Of a DNA stretch of 62,807 bases, positions 24,502 to 34,028 are shown one piece after another. A program made the translations under genes and the position numbers. Origin of the DNA: JAFGRR01 sp964563855 (GTDB taxonomy: Bacteria > Planctomycetota > Phycisphaerae > UBA1845 > Fen-1342); NCBI GenBank assembly GCA_964563855.1, contig CAZLYU010000017.1, positions 1-62,807 of the forward strand, written 5' to 3'. How positions within the stretch are numbered: the first letter of the stretch is position 1; the number at the start of each line of letters is the position of its first letter. The notes below the pieces were generated by a model that saw only the letters and a program-made list of their open reading frames with translations, had not been told where the DNA came from and did not search any database.

Positions 24502-26699
24502 ACCCGCAGACGCGCCGCTTAATCGTCGCTTTCGCCGTGTCGATGGCGGTTTTCTACCTGTACATCTTCGTGTATCAGCGCTTCTTCGCCCCACCACCCG
24601 CGCCGGCGCAGCCCGCGGTGGTTGACGAATCCGCTCCAGCGGCCCCGGCTCCCGGCGTCGCTCGTCAGGAAACCGAAACGCGACCATCAACGGCCCCGGC
24701 GTTCGCCCCGCAACCCGCCTTCACGCAAGCGGCCGACAACACGCCGATCACGCTCGGCGGCAACACCGAAGATCGCTTGCGTGTGCAACTGCTCCCTCGC
24801 GGCGCCGCCGTGGGTGTGCTCGAGCTCACGAGCCGGATCACCGACGACGAAGAGCGCCGCTACGTATACGCCGCAACCCCGGAGGGCGATGAACCGTACC
24901 GGCTGCTCAGCACGGTCGAGACCGATGGGCTCCCGGCGGCGTCGCTGGGAACCCGCCGCATCCTGATTAGCGGGTATGGATCCTGGCGCTTGGACAACGT
25001 CATCTGGCGCACCGCGCCCCAGGACGATCCGAACGTCGTCGTGTTTCAAACCGAGTTGGCCCGGGCGAACGAGCCGGACCAACCGCTGTTGCGCCTGACC
25101 AAGTCGTACCAGCTGGCGCCGCAACAACCGCTGCTGTTCATCGATCTCGGCGTGGAAAACCTCAGCGAGACGCCGCTGACCATCACGTTGGAGCAGGACG
25201 GAGCGACGGGTATCCCGCGTGAGCAGGACCAGTATGAAGAACGTTACGTCTTCGCCGCCTTCCGCAGTGAAGGTGCGATCGTGCTGGATAGCAGCATGCG
25301 CGACGGCATCGCCGCGGAACAGCGCTCCGGCGAGCGGCTCGTGTTTCGAGGGGAGGGCCCCGCGGCGTGGACCGCGCTCACCAACCGCTTCTTCGGCGTG
25401 TTTGTGCGACCAGTCGCAGATGCGTCGGGCGACAACGAAAATGCGATTCAGCGCATCCTTGCCGTCGTCGCCAACCCGCAACGCGACAACCCGCTCGGCG
25501 TAACCGACGCGCAGCCCGTGCTCGCGCTGCGCCCCATCGAGTTGGCGCCGGGCGCGGCAGCCATGCGGCGCTTCGAGGTGTATGCCGGCCCGAAAGATGA
25601 AGACCGGCTCGCACTCACGAATCCGGCGTTCGTCGACGCGACGCAGGTCGGTTATTCGCAAGCGCAGTTCGCCGACCGCTGGTGCATGTGCACGTTTCAG
25701 CCGTTGCCGCGCGTCATGGCGTGGCTGCTGCACACGATCTACTACGGGCTGCCCAACTACGGCGTCGCGATCATGATTCTGGTCGTGATCGTACGCACGG
25801 CGCTGCACCCGCTGACCGTGCTGCAGCAGCGGTCGATGATTCGCACGTCGGAAGGCATGGCTCGCGTGCAGCCGAAGATGCAGGCCATCAAAGACAAGTA
25901 TCCCGACGACAAGGTCAAGCAGAACCAGGAGATGATGCGGCTCTTCGCGGAAGAGGGCGTGAATCCGGCGCAGAACTTCCTGGCCATGATTCCCATGCTC
26001 TTCCAGATGCCGATCCTCGTAGCGCTGTGGGTGTCGCTCAACGGCGACATCGAGCTGCGGCACGCGCCGTTCTTCGGCTGGATGAACGATCTGTCGAAGC
26101 CCGACGCGCTGATCGAGTTCCCCGGAAACGGGCTCACGATCCCGATCCTCGGGTTCTTGATCCCGTCGATGTTTGCGAACATTCCGTCATTCAACCTGCT
26201 GCCGATTCTCATGGGCGTCGGCATGTATCTGCAGCAGAAGTACATGCCCAAGCCGGCGCAACAGGCGCAGCGCGAGGCGCGACAGCAGGCCGCGAGCGAC
26301 ACCGGTAAAGAGTCGACCTTCGAGACGCAGATGAAGCAGCAGCAGGTCATGATGACCATGATGGCCTTCATCATGCCGATCTTCTTCTATTACATGCCGG
26401 CCGGCCTCAACCTCTACTGGCTGTCGACCACGGTGTTCGGCATCGGCGAGACGCTCCTCATCCGCAAGCAGATGCAGCGTGAGAAGGAGCGCCGCGAGAA
26501 AGAAGGGCCACAGCCCGAGAAGCCCAAGAAAAAGGGCCCGGTCGCGCGGTTCTTCGCGCACATCGCCGAACAGGCCGAAGAGTTGCAGCGCAAGGCGGAC
26601 GACATGGCCGAGCTCGAGAAGCACCGCCGAACGACGAAGTCGGGTAAGAAAGACGAGCCGCGACCCTACAACCCGCGCAAGACGAAGGAGCGCAAGTGA
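24498..26699 (+). CDS. yidC: Membrane protein insertase YidC
   Basis: Inserts and folds inner membrane proteins. The 733-residue protein has an N-terminal membrane anchor (about residues 8-26), a proline/alanine-rich linker, a large periplasmic beta-domain to about 400, then the conserved C-terminal membrane core with PRVMAWLLHTIYYGLPNYG, KYPDDKVKQNQEMMRLF and FQMPILVALWVSLN, ending in a strongly basic tail that in relatives contacts the ribosome. It is longer than the E. coli protein (548) mainly through the periplasmic domain and tail. The GTG start and the TGA stop both overlap neighbours by four bases. Confidence 0.95.
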   Translation: MNPQTRRLIVAFAVSMAVFYLYIFVYQRFFAPPPAPAQPAVVDESAPAAPAPGVARQETETRPSTAPAFAPQPAFTQAADNTPITLGGNTEDRLRVQLLPRGAAVGVLELTSRITDDEERRYVYAATPEGDEPYRLLSTVETDGLPAASLGTRRILISGYGSWRLDNVIWRTAPQDDPNVVVFQTELARANEPDQPLLRLTKSYQLAPQQPLLFIDLGVENLSETPLTITLEQDGATGIPREQDQYEERYVFAAFRSEGAIVLDSSMRDGIAAEQRSGERLVFRGEGPAAWTALTNRFFGVFVRPVADASGDNENAIQRILAVVANPQRDNPLGVTDAQPVLALRPIELAPGAAAMRRFEVYAGPKDEDRLALTNPAFVDATQVGYSQAQFADRWCMCTFQPLPRVMAWLLHTIYYGLPNYGVAIMILVVIVRTALHPLTVLQQRSMIRTSEGMARVQPKMQAIKDKYPDDKVKQNQEMMRLFAEEGVNPAQNFLAMIPMLFQMPILVALWVSLNGDIELRHAPFFGWMNDLSKPDALIEFPGNGLTIPILGFLIPSMFANIPSFNLLPILMGVGMYLQQKYMPKPAQQAQREARQQAASDTGKESTFETQMKQQQVMMTMMAFIMPIFFYYMPAGLNLYWLSTTVFGIGETLLIRKQMQREKERREKEGPQPEKPKKKGPVARFFAHIAEQAEELQRKADDMAELEKHRRTTKSGKKDEPRPYNPRKTKERK

Positions 26700-27526
26700 G
26701 CGCCGCCGGCGACCCGGCGCGACACGCGTTGCTGGATGAGCTTCTCGCCGTGGCGCAACAGGCGGCGCGGGCCGCGGGCCGTGTGGCTCGCGAGATGCAA
26801 TCGCAGCAACTGCAGGTGCGATTGAAGGCGGACCGCAGTGAAGTGAGTGCCGCCGACGACGCCGCCCAGCACGCCGCCGTCGCGATCATCCACGCCGCGC
26901 GACCGACCGACGGCTTCATCACCGAAGAGACGCTGTTGCTCGATCCCGCTCCCGCGCCCCCCTCCGACGATCGTCCCTGCTGGCTAATCGATCCGATCGA
27001 CGGCACACGCAACTACCTGCGGCTGATGGGCGACTACTGCAGCAGCGTTGGCGTCATGCTCGACGGCTTCCCAGTGGTCGGGGCCATTTATGACCCCATT
27101 CGCGATCGGCTCTTCGCCGCCCGCGCGGATGGGCCGCTGCTTTGCGACGGCGATCCGTTCGCGGGGCCGCCGCCGGAGCAAAACCCGAACGCGAGCCTGA
27201 TCGTCGCCATTCCCAGCAGCGCGCCGCCGAGCGTTCGCCACATCGTCCATCACTGGATGAGCCATCACGTGGTGCGGAACTACGGTGCGACGGCGATGCA
27301 CCTGGCGCTGGTCGCCGCCGGCCTGCTCGATGCCGCCGTCAGCGACAATCCGAAGCTGTGGGACGTCGCCGCAGGGGCCGCGCTGCTGTCGGCGTCGGGT
27401 ATGGGGTTGACGACGCCAGCTGGAGAGGCGTTGTTTCCGCTAGGTGTTGGCGAATACGACCGCAGCGAGTTGCCACTGCTCGCAGCGCGACCTGATGTGC
27501 TCGATCGACTTCGACCGCCGAGCTAA
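26696..27526 (+). CDS. Inositol-monophosphatase-family phosphatase
   Basis: A 276-residue member of the IMPase/FBPase superfamily: metal site Glu in FITEETLLL, the signature WLIDPIDGTRNYLRLMGDY and the C-terminal NPKLWDVAAGAALLSASG. Candidate substrates are inositol phosphates, adenosine 3',5'-bisphosphate or histidinol phosphate (HisN). HisN would be attractive because the his operon lacks a HisB phosphatase domain, but a fused HAD there is another candidate. The GTG overlaps the yidC stop as GTGA. Its stop interlocks with the convergent VWA gene. Confidence 0.85.
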   Translation: MSAAGDPARHALLDELLAVAQQAARAAGRVAREMQSQQLQVRLKADRSEVSAADDAAQHAAVAIIHAARPTDGFITEETLLLDPAPAPPSDDRPCWLIDPIDGTRNYLRLMGDYCSSVGVMLDGFPVVGAIYDPIRDRLFAARADGPLLCDGDPFAGPPPEQNPNASLIVAIPSSAPPSVRHIVHHWMSHHVVRNYGATAMHLALVAAGLLDAAVSDNPKLWDVAAGAALLSASGMGLTTPAGEALFPLGVGEYDRSELPLLAARPDVLDRLRPPS

Positions 27527-30500
27527 CCTTCGTCAGACGATTCCTGATCTTCGCCGCGCGCTCGGCGTTTCGCGCGCAGCAGCCGCGAGGCATAGTCGGC
27601 TGAGCCCTTGTCTTCGGGACGCGGACGAGCGGTGGGCTGCGCGGCGACCGGCCGATCGGCGCCGGTGGCTTCAAGCGCCTTGCGCAGCGCCGCGGTGGAT
27701 GCTTCGCGCGCCCCGTCGCGCGTGGCGGGTGGCCGGCTGGCGACCGCCGCGTTTGCAGGTTGAGGAGCGACGTCGGCCTGCGTGCGCGCCTTCGCGCCGC
27801 GCAGGGCGCCGAGCGTGCCGGCGCTGTCTGCGTCAGCGCGCTGCGCGCCAGCCCCGCGCAGCGCTTGGCGAACTTTCGCCAACGCGCCGGCCGGCGAAAC
27901 CGCGATGCGGCGCACCGCGACGTCGAGCAAGAACAGCAACAACGTGATTCGCAGCAGATCCTCCCACACCGGGCGGCGCACACTGACCGGTGTAATGCGG
28001 GATGGGTCGAAGATCGCGGCCGTGTCTTCGAGGCTGAGCACGCGACCGCCGGTCCGCTCGGCGAGCTCCACCAGCGTCGCTTGGTTGTGCTGCAACACGC
28101 GGTACTCCGGCGAGTAGCTTTGCACAACGCCGGTGCGTATCACGCCGCTGCGTGTCTCGCCGTTGTCTTCGTAGGTGTAGGGCAGATTGATGAGATACGC
28201 GCCGGGGGCGTCGAGCGGGAAGCTGGCTTCGTAGCGATCGACTGCGGTGCGCCGCAAGGCGAGCGGTTCGCTGCCGAAGTTTGGCGCGATCACGCGGCCG
28301 GCGACCGCCAGCGATGTCTGCACGTCCGTCGGCAGATGATCAGCGGAAATCACCAGCCGCGCCTCGCCGCCGCGCACAACCGTTTCCACTTCGAGATCAC
28401 CGGGGTTTCCGGGTCTGGCGGCGTAACGCACCGCCTGCGACCAGAGCTTCGGGAAGCCCGGCCACGCAACCCACTCGGGCCCCCACTGGTCCCACAATCC
28501 GCTGGTGAACGCGACGGTGCGGCCAAGACCGACCTGCCAATAGGCCAGAATCGGGTCGGCGCCTTCCTCCGTCGGGCGGATCAGCGGCGCCTGCGCTAGC
28601 GGCTTGGCGGCGGTGATCACGTGGCCGCGCAGCGGGGGCACGCCGCCTCCGAATCCCACCAGAATGCGCTCATCAATCGTCGGGCGCATCACGGGGGCGA
28701 AGGGTTCTTCATAGATGCCGGAGCGACTGGCGAGAATCGTCTCACGCGCGAAGATTTGCGGCAGCGGCTGCGCGCTGTGCGCGACGTACATGCGTCCGCC
28801 GCTGAGGCGCGCGATGCGTTCGAGCAGTTGCTGGTCGGCGCCGTCGCCAACAGCAATGGTCGAGATGGTGATGCGTGCGTCGCGGCAGCGTTCGGCGAGT
28901 TCTTCGAACGGACCCGGCGCCGACTGCCCGTCGGTTAGCACGATCATGTGGCGCAGGTTGGCTTCCGTGTTCAGCAGCGCCCGCTCAGCCATTTCGAGCG
29001 CTGGGTACATGTCGGTGCCGCCGCCTTCGCCGATGCTCGAAATCGCGCGAATCAGGCTCGATTTGTTCTGGGCGGATTGCAGTGGCGCGACCCATTGCGA
29101 CATCGTGTCGAACGCCACCACGCCGAGCCGATCGAGCCGACTGAGCAACTGCGTGGAGCCGATCGCGGCTTGTCGAGCCATCGCGAGTTTCTCACCAGAC
29201 ATGGATCCCGAACGGTCGATCACGATCACCATGCTGAGGCTGAGCAGCTTTAGCTTGTCACGAGCGGTTTCGACAGGGAGGATCTCTTCGAGCGGCGTGT
29301 GGGCGTAGCCGCCGACGCTGTACGCGTCATCCCCGCCGATCACGATCAGTCCACCGCCCTGATCACGCACATACGAGGCGAGCATGTCCAGCCGCTGCCG
29401 ACCAATGGCCAGCGCCGACAAATTCGACAGGATCATCGCCGACGTGTCGGCAAGTGCGGCGGCGTCGTTGGGCAAGTTGCTCAGCGGAACGAGTTCGTGT
29501 TCGATGCCGCTGCGATCCAGCGCCGCACCAAGCTGCGCCGCGGAGCGGTCTGGCTCACCGTCGCTTGCTTGCTGTGAGACAATGAGGACGCGGGTCGGAG
29601 CGCCGACGACGGTAAATGCCTGGGCTTCGTTGTTAACGACAATCGCGTCGTCAGCCGGGTTATCTGGCTCGACAACGGCGCGGAAGCGGTGAACGCCAGG
29701 CTCATTCAACTCGACGGGAATCGCAAAGCGATTGGGACCGGCGGAGAGCGTGATCGGGATGCTCTCAGACGCGGTGCGCGGATCGAGATCCACAAAGCGA
29801 TCGTTCCGATAGAGCGTCAGACGCGCCGTCGTCGCACGCTGCGACCGCACCACAAGCTGCAGCTCCGCGACGTCGTCGCGTTCGGCGGCCGCGGGCGCCA
29901 CAAGTTGTTCGACCAACACCTCCGCATCGTGTGCGAATTGCAGCGGGGCGACATCGATGGGGATGCCCAACGCTGCATACTGGTTCGCCTGGTCGGCGGC
30001 CGAACCGCGGGTTTCGTTGCCATCTGACAACACCACCAACCGGCGGGCGGTGTCGCCTTGAAAGACGGCCAGGCCCATCTGCAACGCGCTGGCCAAATCC
30101 GTTTGATAGCGCTGGACGTCGGCGTCGGCCGCGGTCGGCGAAAGGCTGGGCCGCGGCAACTGATCGACGACGGGGCGGTCGGCGAAGCTCAGCACGGCGA
30201 CGCGATCTTGACCCGGTCGCATGCGATCAGTCGCGCGCTCGACGAACTCAAACGCCGCCTGTCGCTGCTCGCGGGGCACGCTATCCGATTGGTCGATCGC
30301 GAACGCGACCGTCTGATCATCAGTTTGTTTCACCCACTCTGGGTCTGCCAGCGCGAACGCCACCGCAATGATCACCAGCGCCCGCGCCACGACCGCGACC
30401 CAGCGCCGCGTGACGCCAAGGCTCGCGAGCGACCGGCGGCTCATTAGCACGACGAGCGGCAGCGTCAGCAGCAGCGCCAAATACGCCGGCGCAGAGAGCG

Positions 30501-30531
30501 CTAGAAACCCGAACGGGCTGTCGATGGGCAT
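27523..30531 (-). CDS. Large membrane protein with two von Willebrand A-like domains
   Basis: A 1002-residue protein. Two membrane helices lie near residues 13-30 and 45-62. A first VWA-like domain follows with FAIDQSDSVP, then a beta-sandwich region, then a glutamine-amidotransferase-like stretch (VRDQGGGLIVIGGDDAYSVG), then a second VWA domain with a full MIDAS start (VIDRSGSMSG) and GGGTDMYPAL. A further hydrophobic helix near residue 890 precedes an alanine- and arginine-rich tail. The layout resembles BatA/BatB-like and GATase-VWA proteins common in planctomycetes, usually tied to MoxR ATPases and DUF58 proteins; no MoxR is beside it. Function is unknown. It overlaps the convergent phosphatase gene by four bases. 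Confidence 0.85.
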   Translation of the reverse strand: MPIDSPFGFLALSAPAYLALLLTLPLVVLMSRRSLASLGVTRRWVAVVARALVIIAVAFALADPEWVKQTDDQTVAFAIDQSDSVPREQRQAAFEFVERATDRMRPGQDRVAVLSFADRPVVDQLPRPSLSPTAADADVQRYQTDLASALQMGLAVFQGDTARRLVVLSDGNETRGSAADQANQYAALGIPIDVAPLQFAHDAEVLVEQLVAPAAAERDDVAELQLVVRSQRATTARLTLYRNDRFVDLDPRTASESIPITLSAGPNRFAIPVELNEPGVHRFRAVVEPDNPADDAIVVNNEAQAFTVVGAPTRVLIVSQQASDGEPDRSAAQLGAALDRSGIEHELVPLSNLPNDAAALADTSAMILSNLSALAIGRQRLDMLASYVRDQGGGLIVIGGDDAYSVGGYAHTPLEEILPVETARDKLKLLSLSMVIVIDRSGSMSGEKLAMARQAAIGSTQLLSRLDRLGVVAFDTMSQWVAPLQSAQNKSSLIRAISSIGEGGGTDMYPALEMAERALLNTEANLRHMIVLTDGQSAPGPFEELAERCRDARITISTIAVGDGADQQLLERIARLSGGRMYVAHSAQPLPQIFARETILASRSGIYEEPFAPVMRPTIDERILVGFGGGVPPLRGHVITAAKPLAQAPLIRPTEEGADPILAYWQVGLGRTVAFTSGLWDQWGPEWVAWPGFPKLWSQAVRYAARPGNPGDLEVETVVRGGEARLVISADHLPTDVQTSLAVAGRVIAPNFGSEPLALRRTAVDRYEASFPLDAPGAYLINLPYTYEDNGETRSGVIRTGVVQSYSPEYRVLQHNQATLVELAERTGGRVLSLEDTAAIFDPSRITPVSVRRPVWEDLLRITLLLFLLDVAVRRIAVSPAGALAKVRQALRGAGAQRADADSAGTLGALRGAKARTQADVAPQPANAAVASRPPATRDGAREASTAALRKALEATGADRPVAAQPTARPRPEDKGSADYASRLLRAKRRARGEDQESSDEG

Positions 30532-30566
30532 AGGCTTCAGTTCACCGCGTCAAGAATGGAGCGGCG

Positions 30567-31952
30567 CTACGCGCTTAGGTGCGGCCACGGCCCCCATACC
30601 GCGAGCGTCAGACCGTCGCCTTGAATGTTGACGAAGAGCGTCGAACCGTCGGGGCTGAACGTGCAACCCGCGAGCTCAGAACGGCTGATGGCGTTGCGCA
30701 ACAGGTGATACATATCGCCCTTGGGCGTGACGCCGACGAGGAACTTCTCGCTGCGACCGTTGTCCTCAGCGAGGATGAGGTCGCCCCACGGCGCGGCGCA
30801 GCAGTTGTCGGGCATGTCGACAATCGCGCCGTCTTCGGGTTCGGCGAAGAGCTCGAGCATGCCGGCGGGCGCTTCCCCCACCTGCAGCTCGCGCTCCGGA
30901 TCGGGCGTGAGCCGCCAGATCTGCCCACGCTCGGCGGCGCCGCCATCGGTGCACACGATAAACGCGGCGTCTTCAGCCCAAACGCAGCCTTCTCCGCGTG
31001 AGAAGCGCGCGGCGCCCGCCTTGAATCCGCGGCGACGCAGATCGGCCTTCGGCGCTTCGACGTCTTCCACGTCGATCCAACGGATGGGCAGTCGCTGCCC
31101 GACGCTGACGACCTGCGACTTGTGATTGCTCAGATCGAGCGACGGCTGATTGGCGATGACCAGCGCCTGAAGTCGTCCGCCGGCGACCAGCTCCCCCGGC
31201 TTGTCAGGGATGAATCGATAAAGCAGGCCGTCGCCTTTGTCTTCGGTGAGATACACGATGCCGCTGCGCGGATCGATGCAGACCGCTTCGTGGTAGAAAC
31301 GCCCCATGGCCTTGATCGGCCGGGCGGCGTGCAGCACCGGCTGCTCGGTCGCAGGCACTTCAAACACCCAGCCGTGGTCTTTCTCGTACGGATCACCAGC
31401 GGGCGCTTCCGTTTCTTCACACGTGAGCCACGATCCCCACGGAGTCGCGCCGCCGGCACAATTGCGCACCGTGCCGCCGAGGCTCAGAAACTGCCGCACC
31501 TTCTGGTGCGAACGCGTGTCGTAGACGATCGTGGTGGTTCCGCCGTGCGCCGGGGTTTTGCCGAAGCCGGCGTCGTAGATCAGCGAGCGATGCTTGTCGG
31601 TGAACAATTCGTACTTATCGCCCCACGGCCCGACGTGACCCTGTTCGGTCCGGTTCTCGTGGTTGCAGACAAGCGCCGTCAAACCGCTGGCCAGCGGAAA
31701 CGCGGCCATCCCATCGGCCATCGCGGGAGTGATCAACCCGTCCGCCATCTTGTCGCCGCGCCGCGCGATGATCTGATATTGGAAGCCTGCTGGAAGGTCG
31801 CAGACGCCCTCCGGATCCTCCACGATCGGACCGATGCCGGGGTGCTTGCGCAAGACGCGCCGGTCGTCGAGCGCGGCCACCGCACGCAGCCCGAGCATGC
31901 CGAGCGCCGCAGCGCCGGAGAGCTGCAAAAACCAGCGGCGTGAGATGGTCAT
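30567..31952 (-). CDS. PhoX-like (DUF839) exported protein with Tat signal
   Basis: A 461-residue protein with a twin-arginine signal at the N-terminus (SRRWFLQLSGAAALG). The body matches the PhoX/DUF839 beta-propeller group: LTALVCNHENRTEQG, GGTTTIVYDTRS, NCAGGATPWGSWLTCEETE, and LYRFIPDKPGELVAGG. PhoX phosphatases are calcium/iron alkaline phosphatases secreted through Tat; this copy keeps the NCAGG-TPWGSW-TCEE core. True phosphatase activity is inferred. It precedes a lipoprotein gene product in reverse order (lipoprotein upstream by 18 bases), so the two may be cotranscribed. Confidence 0.88.
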   Translation of the reverse strand: MTISRRWFLQLSGAAALGMLGLRAVAALDDRRVLRKHPGIGPIVEDPEGVCDLPAGFQYQIIARRGDKMADGLITPAMADGMAAFPLASGLTALVCNHENRTEQGHVGPWGDKYELFTDKHRSLIYDAGFGKTPAHGGTTTIVYDTRSHQKVRQFLSLGGTVRNCAGGATPWGSWLTCEETEAPAGDPYEKDHGWVFEVPATEQPVLHAARPIKAMGRFYHEAVCIDPRSGIVYLTEDKGDGLLYRFIPDKPGELVAGGRLQALVIANQPSLDLSNHKSQVVSVGQRLPIRWIDVEDVEAPKADLRRRGFKAGAARFSRGEGCVWAEDAAFIVCTDGGAAERGQIWRLTPDPERELQVGEAPAGMLELFAEPEDGAIVDMPDNCCAAPWGDLILAEDNGRSEKFLVGVTPKGDMYHLLRNAISRSELAGCTFSPDGSTLFVNIQGDGLTLAVWGPWPHLSA

Positions 31953-31970
31953 CAGAAGTTGCTCCCAGAG

Positions 31971-32759
31971 CTAGCCGTTCGCGTCCGCCATGCGAACCGA
32001 TTCGACAAAGATGTTAAACGCTTCTTGCTGAGCGTCCATGACGGCTTGCGGTCCGGTCGCCTTGAAGAACCAATTACCCTTTGGGGTTTCGACGATCGCG
32101 CCGAGCAGACGGAAGCCGGGGCGCGGCTCAGGGGCCGAACCGCGAAACGTCATCGCGCTCGGTTGATACGTTCCACTGACGTCCACGACCGTCGCCGTCA
32201 GGCCATTCACGGTGCGCTTCGCAACCTCGGCCGCGTCGTCATCCAACGGGGCCCCTTCCGCGCCCGCGAATTGGCCGACCCAACGCTGAATATTGGAGTC
32301 GATATCTCCGCCAACGCCGGGCGGGAAGATGAAAACGGTCATCTCACCCGCTTCGCCATCCGCGCTGTCTGCCGGCAGTCGAAACTCGGCGGCCCGCATC
32401 GCCGACTGCGGCTCGACTTCGGTCCACGCTGCGGGAACATCCCACGTCACCGCGTCCGGATCACGCTCGGCTGGCGGCTCGTCCTGCGGCGGCGTTCGTG
32501 GCGCCGTGACGCCCGGAACGGGCGGGTGTCCGGAGGGCAGCACCGCGGCCACTTCGTTCGGGTCGCGCTCGCCGTCCTCCACCGGCGGATGGCCAGGCGG
32601 CAACTCGCCGCTCCGCTCCGCCTCCAGCATTTGTTTCATGGCCGCAACGTCGCTCCCGTCGGCGTCGTTCGCATCGGCTTCGCCCTGACGCACCTGCGGC
32701 GCCCGTTCACAGCCGGCGATGATCAGCAAGAGCGCCATGGCCACCAGACATCCACGCAT
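31971..32759 (-). CDS. Lipoprotein with proline-rich repeats, unknown function
   Basis: A 262-residue protein with a lipoprotein signal (MRGCLVAMALLLIIAGC; lipobox IIAGC). GGAG lies seven bases before the ATG at 32759, preferred to a GTG 18 bases upstream. Residues about 55-110 are acidic and proline-rich with two near-copies, LPPGHPPVEDGERDPNEV and LPSGHPPVPG. The C-terminal half, beginning TWDVPAAWTEVEPQSAMR, looks like a compact domain of the kind that describes predicted surface lipoproteins in planctomycetes. No enzymatic motif is seen. Confidence 0.75.
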   Translation of the reverse strand: MRGCLVAMALLLIIAGCERAPQVRQGEADANDADGSDVAAMKQMLEAERSGELPPGHPPVEDGERDPNEVAAVLPSGHPPVPGVTAPRTPPQDEPPAERDPDAVTWDVPAAWTEVEPQSAMRAAEFRLPADSADGEAGEMTVFIFPPGVGGDIDSNIQRWVGQFAGAEGAPLDDDAAEVAKRTVNGLTATVVDVSGTYQPSAMTFRGSAPEPRPGFRLLGAIVETPKGNWFFKATGPQAVMDAQQEAFNIFVESVRMADANG

Positions 32760-32795
32760 CCCAATACTCCCAAACACGAAGCCCGTGCGTTCGAC

Positions 32796-33131
32796 TTACA
32801 ATTGAAGCTGTGCGACCGCGTCGTCCACGGCCCCGCGCACCTCGAAGAACTTGTCCAGCCGCGTCGTTCGAAACACGCCGCTGACCATGTGGGTCGGCGC
32901 TGCGAACATCACGCGCTGCTCCTGAACATTCGCCTGCGCATTGATCCGCACCAGCGTATTGATGCCGGTCGAGTTCAGATAGCTCACCCCGGACAGATCA
33001 ATCACCAACACGCCCTTTGCCGCAAGCTGCTCGGCGGCGGCTTCGATCAGCTCAGGGTCGCCGGCGCCCCCGATCTCACCACGAATGCGGATGATCGGCA
33101 CGCTTGCGTGCTGTAAAATTTCCAACTCCAT
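32796..33131 (-). CDS. STAS-domain protein (anti-sigma factor antagonist-like)
   Basis: A 111-residue single STAS domain: IIRIRGEIGG, LVIDLSGVSYLNSTGINTLV and the C-terminal FEVRGAVDDAVAQL. The Ser in YLNSTGIN is where SpoIIAA/RsbV proteins are phosphorylated by their anti-sigma kinase. GGAG is ten bases before the chosen ATG at 33131. No anti-sigma kinase or PP2C phosphatase is near, so the partner is unknown. Confidence 0.88.
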   Translation of the reverse strand: MELEILQHASVPIIRIRGEIGGAGDPELIEAAAEQLAAKGVLVIDLSGVSYLNSTGINTLVRINAQANVQEQRVMFAAPTHMVSGVFRTTRLDKFFEVRGAVDDAVAQLQL

Positions 33132-33219
33132 GCGGGCGTTTCTCCGCTGAGTGAACAATTCGATCGTAGGCGCGGCCGCAGCGTTTTACCCGCACAGCGC
33201 CGCCGCAGGCAACGGGTCG

Positions 33220-33936
33220 CTACTGCAAGTGGTCTTCGAGTCGTGAGAGCCGGCGCCGCACGTCGGCCAGTTCCTCGTGCAGGTCGCCGATTTCGCTCTG
33301 CAGGCTCGCCAGTTCTTCACGCCACTGGCCGGAGTCATCCGCAGCGGCGACGGGCGGCGACTGGGGTTGTGATTCGGCCGGCGGCGGCGCTCCAACGCTC
33401 GCAGGCGGTGGGGGAGCGGGTTTGGGGGTGAGCGCGGCGGCCCCATCGTGTCGATGTCGCCAGCGGGGGGCCGATCGACCCGCCTCGCGCGGCAATTGCT
33501 CGACATGCGGGTCATCGCCCGCAGCGAGCGTGTCGAGGACAGCCGCGATGGCGTCGGTGTTCTCGAATGCAACCATGCGAGCGCAGCGGCCGCGAAGTTC
33601 GCCGACGGTCTGCGGTCCACGCAAGAACAACTCAGCCATCACCGCCTGCTGCGGTCGCTCCCAACCGAAGACGGCTTTCGCCTCGTGTTTGAAGCGGTCG
33701 ACGCGCGACGAGGCGCCGGGCGCGATCCGCGTGACAAGCTGACGGTCGCGGAGCTGCTCAAGCACGTCCCAGACTGTCGGTTCGTCGAGATCCATCACGG
33801 GGTCGCGATTGCTCTTTTGGTTGCAACCGGTAACCACCGCGTTGACCGTGAGTGGGTAATACTGCGCCTGCGCGAGGGCCTTCTCGAGCAGCACCCCCAA
33901 CACCCGAATCTGATACTCACTCAGCGGCTGCAGCAT
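33220..33936 (-). CDS. YceH-family (DUF480) protein with coiled-coil tail
   Basis: A 238-residue protein. The N-terminal two-thirds is the DUF480/YceH winged-helix pair: LSEYQIRVLGVLLEKAL, YYPLTVNAVVTGCNQKSNRDPV, LDEPTVWDVLEQL and ELFLRGPQTVGELRGR. Function is not established. A proline-rich linker (about 160-195) leads to a heptad-like coiled coil (ELASLQSEIGDLHEELADV). GAGG lies just upstream of the ATG at 33936; a TTG 13 codons earlier is less likely. Divergent from truA. Confidence 0.88.
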   Translation of the reverse strand: MLQPLSEYQIRVLGVLLEKALAQAQYYPLTVNAVVTGCNQKSNRDPVMDLDEPTVWDVLEQLRDRQLVTRIAPGASSRVDRFKHEAKAVFGWERPQQAVMAELFLRGPQTVGELRGRCARMVAFENTDAIAAVLDTLAAGDDPHVEQLPREAGRSAPRWRHRHDGAAALTPKPAPPPPASVGAPPPAESQPQSPPVAAADDSGQWREELASLQSEIGDLHEELADVRRRLSRLEDHLQ

Positions 33937-34028
33937 GGCGATCACCTCACTGGCGTCTTGCGGCAGTGTACACAAACCCGCTGCTCAACGGGTTCGCATG
34001 CCAATGCCGAGCCGGGTAGCTTCTGGTG

